This document shows, piece after piece, positions 58,415 to 64,000 of a DNA stretch of 64,000 nucleotides. The DNA lies in the NCBI GenBank assembly GCA_003116975.1, contig BGKB01000047.1:1-64000 (forward strand), written 5' to 3'. The DNA is from Aurantiochytrium sp. KH105. Its lineage: Eukaryota; Sar; Bigyra; Thraustochytrida; Thraustochytriidae. The notes below the pieces were generated by a model, which saw nothing but the letters and a program-made list of their open reading frames with translations, did no database searches and was not told where the DNA came from. Position numbers and translations under genes: made by a program. Positions within the stretch are counted from its first letter, which is position 1; the number at the start of each line of letters is the position of its first letter.

Positions 58415-61400
58415 TCAACAGTTGCCGAATGAAGCCTCCTGGAGCGCAAGATTAAACTTGCGCACCAGCTGAGACTTGCTTGAATACTTGGGAATCCAAA
58501 GGTGGAATGAACACGTTGCCACGCTAGGCAGTCGCTCATTCTCGGCCGGGGACTCCACCGAGGTAACCTCAACGGTGAACGGTCGGTGCGCAAATCCCGT
58601 CTGGCCAATAGCGCGCCAGCCGGTCGCCCACAGGAGAAGCTTTTGCCGATCCTCTTTGGCGAGATCCGATGCATATTCCCAAAACCATCGGATCTGATCC
58701 GCATCATCTACGTTGCCGTTGCCCTTGTAAATAGTGTTTGCCTTCCAGCGCTCAATACTAATATCGCGATCGCCCTCAATAAGACTCTGAAGCTCGCTCG
58801 GCCGAAGCAACAGAAGCGCCAGCTTGCGAGGCACAATCTCGTGAAAGCCCCGCTTCACAAGTGCCAGCTGCTGAGCCACATTCTCGACCAAGAGCTTGTA
58901 CGTGAGCATTTCCAGGTACCGATTAAAGTTTCCCGGATTGATTTCTTCCGCGTCACCGCCGTCGTAAAGTGTGCTCATCATGCGTTGCATGCGTTTTTCG
59001 TCGTCCTCCGATGCGCCCTCCTCGTCGTCGTCCTGGTCCTCGTCAAGATGATTTTCCTCTTCCTTGTCGATAGGCCCAACACCTCGGAAAATCTCCTTGC
59101 CTTCGTCGTTCTGCGCGTCCTCAAAATGACACGGGCTCTTGACAAGGTCTCCCGTCTCATCGGTGCTCGCGCTGCGGAATCGCGGACGTTTTAGTGTCGG
59201 CGATCCGAGATCCTCCATGGCCACCGAGGATGTTTCCGAGACGGCAGACAGCCTTCGTGCGCGCTTCGTGTCAGAGGCTGGGCGCGTCAACAAATCTTTC
59301 TGCTTGGCAAGGAGCGTGTTTTGCAGCAAAAGCAGTCGGCGCAGCTGGTTCCGGTCTTGGGAGGCCCGCGCAACTTGCATTGCAGTATGCAGCTCGCTCA
59401 TGGTCGTGATGGACTCGAGACTTGTGGGCGGCGAGTGCGCGGTGAGCAACTTGCTCGATGAAAGCATCGACGCCACCTTGGGTTTCAACGAGCGCATCGG
59501 GCTCACCGGTGGTGTGTCGGTGTCACGCTCAAACGCCTCTTGCATCATGAGCTCCCTCGAGTTGACCGTGAATGTAAGGTCACGCAGCGAAGCTGCAAAT
59601 GCGAGTGGATCCGTCTCGCGAAGCTCACGCAGACTGGAGAATGTCGAAAAATACTGCTTGGAGACGTAGCGAATGTCGTTAAAGTCAGGCTCCTCTTCGA
59701 GCAAGAGCTTGCACCACGAGGGCACCAAGGCAGTCCCGAGCGGGTCGCCATACAATACAGAGAGCCCGAGCACACGACCCATGAGCATGTACCAGCGTTG
59801 CTGGTCTTCCATGGACATGCCCGCGAAACTGGGATCGGGGGAGAGCTGTACGCTGTCATTGGGATGGAAGCCAGCGATGACTAGACCGAAATTCGGGTTA
59901 AAAAGGTCGCGGCTGAGCCGGCTGAGCCAATCTCTCCGAACCCCGCCCGCGTCAATGCCAACCTGTTCAACATCTCCAGAGACGTACTGTATCTTGAGTG
60001 CACTTGCGCGAAGGCTGTCCCCGTGCACTGTCTCGAGTTTGCACATTGTGGATTCGAGAATGTTTTCCGGGTCCACAGCGATCTCAAGGGTTCGTGACAT
60101 ATCGACTTCGCCCGTCGAGCTGAGCGGACGCGCACGCGCTGCACACGCCAGAACCTTGAGACGCACATTCAGCGGCATGTTGTCCAAGATGCCTTGCGGA
60201 TACGCGCGGACAACTTCGTACAGCGCCTTGGCAGCGCTGCAAACCAGAGGCTGATTTTTTCCATTCGTGGTAATAATCGACGACAAGAGCGCGACGCCGT
60301 CAGCCTGGTGGACAGCCTTGATGCAGGCCGACGCAAAGGGCCCGTGCATCATGTAAATGAGTGTCCAAAGGCTATTCCAGACAAGGGAGTCTCCCGACGC
60401 CTCGCTGTCTCGCAGCAAGGAAACCAAGGCAGTGCTTGCTTCTACGTAGCGTTTTCGCATGGCTGCGTCAGTATGCGCAGTGGAACCCGAAGTCGGCGAG
60501 AGGGACACATCGCCTCCGGCATGGGTACTTTGCCGTTTGTTGAGATAACCAAGACCCCCGACGGTGTTGAGAAGTACTTCGTAATTGGTCTTGCGCGCGT
60601 CGCGCTCGATAAGGATGCGGACCAGAACTTCGTCGCAAGCCTTTGCAAGGGCCATGTCTGTGATGCGTAATCCTTGAGGCGTGTTGTGCTCCACGAAACA
60701 AGCGAGTGCGCGTGTTGCGTTGCAAAGCTCCTGGACCGTAACGGAGCGCTCCACGGCGACCTTGAGCTCGTCAAGAGCGCCAGCGAGAGCCATGTGCAGT
60801 CCAAGGCGCGGCGAGTGCTCGACGAGAAGTCCAATTTCTTGAAGTAGGTCGGCGCGAAGACACTCCGAATACGCCTGACTGCGGGCCAGAAGGGAGACAA
60901 TGCCCTTGAAGAGGCCGCCTTCAAGAAGAACCTCCAAGGCGGTGCCCCCAAGCTTGGCGATGCGTCGCACCACGCGGAGTGCGTTGCCCGTCGTATGCTG
61001 GGCGCGCAAAATAATTCGATCCACCTCGGCGCGATCTCGCGATCGTTCGAGGTTGCTTCGATCTGCCGTAGCCACGTCCACGGCCATGAGGCACGACATA
61101 AGCCTTGCGGTAACAGCCAACGCAGTGGCACGGTCTGTAGTGCTCAGTGCGCCAATCATGCTTGACATGAGACTCGAGTATGCATGCACGGCGCCGTCTT
61201 CAAGACGGTGGGTGCGGCGCACAATGAGAACTAGATCCTGGGCCCGAGAATGCTGGCCAAGCAAAGCCGCTCGATCCGTGCTACCCGCTATAGCGTAGGC
61301 GATTGTCCACGTGGCAGTCTCTAGAAGGTGCGGAGAAATGATACGATGTTGCGAAAGTAGACGGACAAAGATGTCAATAAACCCAGCTTCAAACACCTGC

Positions 61401-62359
61401 TGCGACGCCGTGTTTGTGATGAGCTGGTTGTCGAGCAAATAGCCGAGACCTTGGCAAAGTGTGATGCAGCGATTGTCGATCTGCGCCAGACGCGCGGCGA
61501 GGTTCTCGGGGCTTGTCACACTTGCGTGGGCCTTTGCATGTGAGGCATGGTTCTCGATTGCTGCTGTTGTGGCCGATATGGATCGTAAGAGGCTGACATA
61601 GACGTGTTGTGCAGTCCCTGGGGTTAGCTCACAAACGCGCGAGAGCAGATTTGCAACTCGGGCATTGAGCAAAGAACTGCGTACGCAGCCTCGCTCGAGG
61701 ACAACGATGAGGGCATCCTGAATATTACACGCGAGAAAATGATGCAGCGCCACCTTGTTTTCGACCAGAAAGACGAGGACCTGGACGGCGAGGAGAAGAA
61801 CGCCTTCGGAGGAGGAAGGCGTGAGCAGCCTGCTGACAATGGCCTCGATGACTCCGGCTTCCAAGGCCTCAGCGATTCTGCCAGGACTCTTTTGCACCAT
61901 GAACCCAAGCGCGGCCATAATCTGGAGCACAAAGACCTGCTCCGCGTGCGGCGAGGATCTGATGCGCTCCACAAGGACGGCGACGAGTCCTGCCTCCGCG
62001 AGGGCCTCCACGTTCCGCGGGTCCTGCTGGATGAGCGCCCGAAGCGCCTTGAGCCGCTCCAGATCTCCCGCGCGGCTCTTTTCCTGCTCCTGCTCCATTT
62101 CCTGCTCCTGCTCCATTTCCTGCTCCTGCTCCTGCTCCTCTGCGACTTTCGTTTCCTCCGTTTGCTGCAGCTTCAGCTCCAGCGCCAGCTTCCGCTCCAG
62201 GTCTGCCCCTCCCTCCTGGCCTCGCGCCAGCTCGCCTTCGCGCAGCCGCTGCCGCTGCCGCTGCTGCTGCTCGGCCTGCTCGCACTTTGTCGCGCTTTTC
62301 CTCTCCCAGCCTCGATCTCGGAGCGCCGCCACGAAGGCTGCCGCGGCGGCGTTGTCCAT
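58415..62359 (-). CDS. HECT-type E3 ubiquitin ligase with armadillo-like N-terminus
   Basis: 1,314 residues from an ATG. An N-terminal Gln/Glu-rich stretch (~25-100, with a QEQEMEQE repeat) precedes a helical armadillo/HEAT-like region (~100-750). The HECT domain starts near 760 (IQYVSGDVEQVGIDAGGVRRDW). It continues through FNPNFGL, GRVLGLSVLYGDPLGTALVPSW and DLTFTV, and resumes with NFNRYLEMLTYKLLVENVAQQLALVKRGF in two pieces of the same helix region. It ends with the C-lobe, where Cys1283 sits in LPSVATCSFHLWIPKYSS, 31 residues from the end as expected. HECT ligases take ubiquitin from an E2 onto this Cys and then to substrate. A ~190-residue Ser/Pro-rich then acidic insert (~944-1134) interrupts the N-lobe. 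The substrate and subfamily (Ufd4/HUL4-like architecture is possible) are unknown. Confidence 0.9.
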   Translation of the reverse strand: MDNAAAAAFVAALRDRGWERKSATKCEQAEQQQRQRQRLREGELARGQEGGADLERKLALELKLQQTEETKVAEEQEQEQEMEQEQEMEQEQEKSRAGDLERLKALRALIQQDPRNVEALAEAGLVAVLVERIRSSPHAEQVFVLQIMAALGFMVQKSPGRIAEALEAGVIEAIVSRLLTPSSSEGVLLLAVQVLVFLVENKVALHHFLACNIQDALIVVLERGCVRSSLLNARVANLLSRVCELTPGTAQHVYVSLLRSISATTAAIENHASHAKAHASVTSPENLAARLAQIDNRCITLCQGLGYLLDNQLITNTASQQVFEAGFIDIFVRLLSQHRIISPHLLETATWTIAYAIAGSTDRAALLGQHSRAQDLVLIVRRTHRLEDGAVHAYSSLMSSMIGALSTTDRATALAVTARLMSCLMAVDVATADRSNLERSRDRAEVDRIILRAQHTTGNALRVVRRIAKLGGTALEVLLEGGLFKGIVSLLARSQAYSECLRADLLQEIGLLVEHSPRLGLHMALAGALDELKVAVERSVTVQELCNATRALACFVEHNTPQGLRITDMALAKACDEVLVRILIERDARKTNYEVLLNTVGGLGYLNKRQSTHAGGDVSLSPTSGSTAHTDAAMRKRYVEASTALVSLLRDSEASGDSLVWNSLWTLIYMMHGPFASACIKAVHQADGVALLSSIITTNGKNQPLVCSAAKALYEVVRAYPQGILDNMPLNVRLKVLACAARARPLSSTGEVDMSRTLEIAVDPENILESTMCKLETVHGDSLRASALKIQYVSGDVEQVGIDAGGVRRDWLSRLSRDLFNPNFGLVIAGFHPNDSVQLSPDPSFAGMSMEDQQRWYMLMGRVLGLSVLYGDPLGTALVPSWCKLLLEEEPDFNDIRYVSKQYFSTFSSLRELRETDPLAFAASLRDLTFTVNSRELMMQEAFERDTDTPPVSPMRSLKPKVASMLSSSKLLTAHSPPTSLESITTMSELHTAMQVARASQDRNQLRRLLLLQNTLLAKQKDLLTRPASDTKRARRLSAVSETSSVAMEDLGSPTLKRPRFRSASTDETGDLVKSPCHFEDAQNDEGKEIFRGVGPIDKEEENHLDEDQDDDEEGASEDDEKRMQRMMSTLYDGGDAEEINPGNFNRYLEMLTYKLLVENVAQQLALVKRGFHEIVPRKLALLLLRPSELQSLIEGDRDISIERWKANTIYKGNGNVDDADQIRWFWEYASDLAKEDRQKLLLWATGWRAIGQTGFAHRPFTVEVTSVESPAENERLPSVATCSFHLWIPKYSSKSQLVRKFNLALQEASFGNC

Positions 62360-62974
62360 GGCCGCGACGCGCTGCGATCGATGCCGCTCTGCCGCTCCGC
62401 GCGCCTCCCTCCGCCCCGCTCCACTCCGTTATGCCCGCGCTCGGCCGCCGCCTGCCCTCTGCTCTGCTCGGCCGCCGCGCCGCGGAGGACGGAGCTCGCG
62501 CTCTCGGTTTGGTAACCCGCCGCCTAGTCGGCGACCTAGCTAGCCAGCTAGCCTAGGCGCTCTTGGAGCTTCGCCGAGCTCGGCCCGAGCTCGGCTCGCA
62601 CGGGCCCCTCTCCTCCCTCCCCGCTCTGCTCTCTCGGCGCGGACCGCGCTCAGCCTGGCTGCCTCGAAGCGAGGCGCCTCGCAGCCCGTGGCGCGGAGAG
62701 GACGCAAGAGGGCGCTCGCGCGTGGAAGGCATGCATGCGTGCAGGCATGCCTGCATGCATATGTCCGTTTCACGCAGTTGTGAAGACGTGGGCGGCGCCT
62801 AGGGGGTGCTAGGAGGCGAGATTCGGGGCGCGAGGCCTGCCCGCTGCCGCTGCTGGCGTGGCGGCTGAGGCTTCGCGACTTTACTCCCGCGCAGCGACCA
62901 TCCGCGGGGCTTTTGTCTAAAGTTCCTGGTCGCGCGCTCTGACCCGCGCGCTCTGCCAGCGCTGCCGGCAGTGA

Positions 62975-63035
62975 GTGCAGTGCAGTGCAGTGCAGTGCAG
63001 TGCAGTGCAGTGCAGTGCAGTGCAATGCAGTGCAG
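62975..63035. repeat. (TGCAG)n pentanucleotide array
   Basis: About twelve near-perfect copies of TGCAG, one with a TGCAA variant near the right end. Confidence 0.9.
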
Positions 63036-63657
63036 ACTGAGCTTGCTGGCTAGTTGCTGGAACCTGTGCGGCAACTTTGCGCCCTGGCTTGGCAACCTGG
63101 CTGGCTAGCTGCAGCAGCAGCTAACAAGAAGAACGCTGCCGATCAAGCTGGCAAGAACAAGATAAAGAACCTGAATGAAGAGCACGGGACGCGGACTCTG
63201 GTCGATGGAGGAGATGTGGAATTTGTCCAAAGAATAAAGAAAAAGGGAATGCGGTGGGCGGAGGGGCCGCGCGGATCAAGAATCACGCCCCCTCCGCGGC
63301 ACCCACCAGCTCTGTGAACCACGATAACTGCGAAATGTGCGGTAAACGCGACTGCGGCCCGCCCACGCCGCATGCCGCATGCCAGATGCCACATGCCGCG
63401 CGCCACATGCCGCACGCCACACGCCGGCCTTTTACTTACTTGCTTGCCTGCTATACGTGGTCGACATCTTCCAGACCGCCCGCTTGCCTACCCCATGCTG
63501 CCGGCCAGGTAGGACCACTCGCTTCCTTCAAGATCGAACGAACGATCGATCGATCGATCGATCGAACACATCAGCGATCGATCGGAGCGCTCAACGCCTT
63601 AGTCACCTAAAAAACAATTGGGGCCCCAAGAGAACTATAGGCTAAGCCTACTACTGC

Positions 63658-63683
63658 TAGCAGGCCTAGGCCTAGGCCTGGGC
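63658..63683. repeat. AGGCCT palindromic hexamer repeat
   Basis: Three to four copies of the self-complementary hexamer AGGCCT/CCTAGG, so the tract can fold on itself. It lies ~30 bases before a 20-base T run. Confidence 0.7.
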
Positions 63684-64000
63684 CTAGTGAATACGCCTAG
63701 GTCTAGTGTACTTTTTTTTTTTTTTTTTTTTACAGTGCGTGAGTTGAGGAGGCAGTGATGGCGCAAGCCCATCGAGGATCGCAATCATACATTCATTCAG
63801 ACACAGACAGACAGACTGCTGACAGACAGACTACGATCACCGTCGCCAGCCTGGGAAGCTCGTCGCTGCAGCTAGCTGCCCAGCGAAGGCTACGAGCCGG
63901 CGCGCGCGATCGCTAGAGAGAAGGAAGGGGGGGGGAAGAGGGAGCAAGACGGAAAGCCGCGCACGAAGATAAGACAGCACAGCGCGTCGCTTTGCGCGCA

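Larger units (their letters stand above)
62360..64000. other. Spacer upstream of the HECT gene, with several tandem repeats
   Basis: No gene supported to the window end. The first 200 bases are the probable HECT promoter, very GC-rich. Then come a TGCAT palindrome cluster near 62730-62762, a long TGCAG pentamer array (62975-63035), CATGCCGCA-type words at 63366-63420, GATC repeats (63543-63564), AGGCCT repeats (63658-63683), a 20-base T run (63712-63731) and ACAGACAG repeats near 63800. Confidence 0.45.

Overview
The window is eukaryotic nuclear DNA from a GC-rich, intron-poor protist. It carries a tail-anchored Ubc6-type E2 with a GT-AG intron, a cohesin acetyltransferase, a HECT ligase, bromodomain and DDT/WHIM chromatin proteins and a CAS1-type O-acetyltransferase. 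Most genes are single long exons with strongly GC-ended codons and low-complexity linkers, separated by GC-rich spacers full of short tandem repeats. A stramenopile, most plausibly a labyrinthulomycete/thraustochytrid, fits this style. That placement is an inference from gene style, not from a marker gene. No rRNA, tRNA, CRISPR, transposase or viral gene was recognised.

Layout. 0-6.1 kb: a large TPR/EF-hand scaffold protein and a small charged nuclear-type protein, both on plus. 6.1-10.5 kb: repeat-rich spacer with one doubtful minus-strand exon. 10.5-33.3 kb: the most striking region, four tandem plus-strand paralogues of about 1,135-1,159 residues. Each is a secreted, cysteine-rich protein made of two divergent copies of a ~555-576-residue module, and I do not recognise the family. 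33.6-34.8 kb: a minus-strand coiled-coil gene that becomes visible only after splicing; its last intron is mostly a ~320 bp GCAA microsatellite. 35-43.2 kb: a membrane-anchored RidA-like protein (+), a SAP-like/coiled-coil/histone-H1-tail protein (-), a tandem MBD-like plus Fe(II)/2-oxoglutarate dioxygenase protein (-), a Ubc6-like ER E2 (+, two exons) and an Eco1/ESCO acetyltransferase (-). 43.9-52.9 kb: one 2,981-residue minus-strand chromatin reader with two bromodomains, an MBD-like module, FYRN/FYRC, a RAMA-like domain, DDT/WHIM elements and Tudor-like segments. 55.1-62.4 kb: a CAS1 membrane acyltransferase fused to an SGNH domain in an unusual order (+), then a HECT E3 with a ~190-residue insert inside its catalytic domain (-).

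How the genes may work together. The four secreted paralogues look like a locally amplified surface or matrix family. The 35.8-52.9 kb stretch is rich in chromatin functions (putative DNA binder, putative modified-base dioxygenase, cohesin acetyltransferase, multi-domain reader). The dioxygenase and the giant reader share the same MBD-like fold motif. Co-location does not show a shared pathway, because eukaryotic neighbours are usually independent. Coding starts were chosen at ATG codons; in several genes the open frame extends upstream without an ATG.
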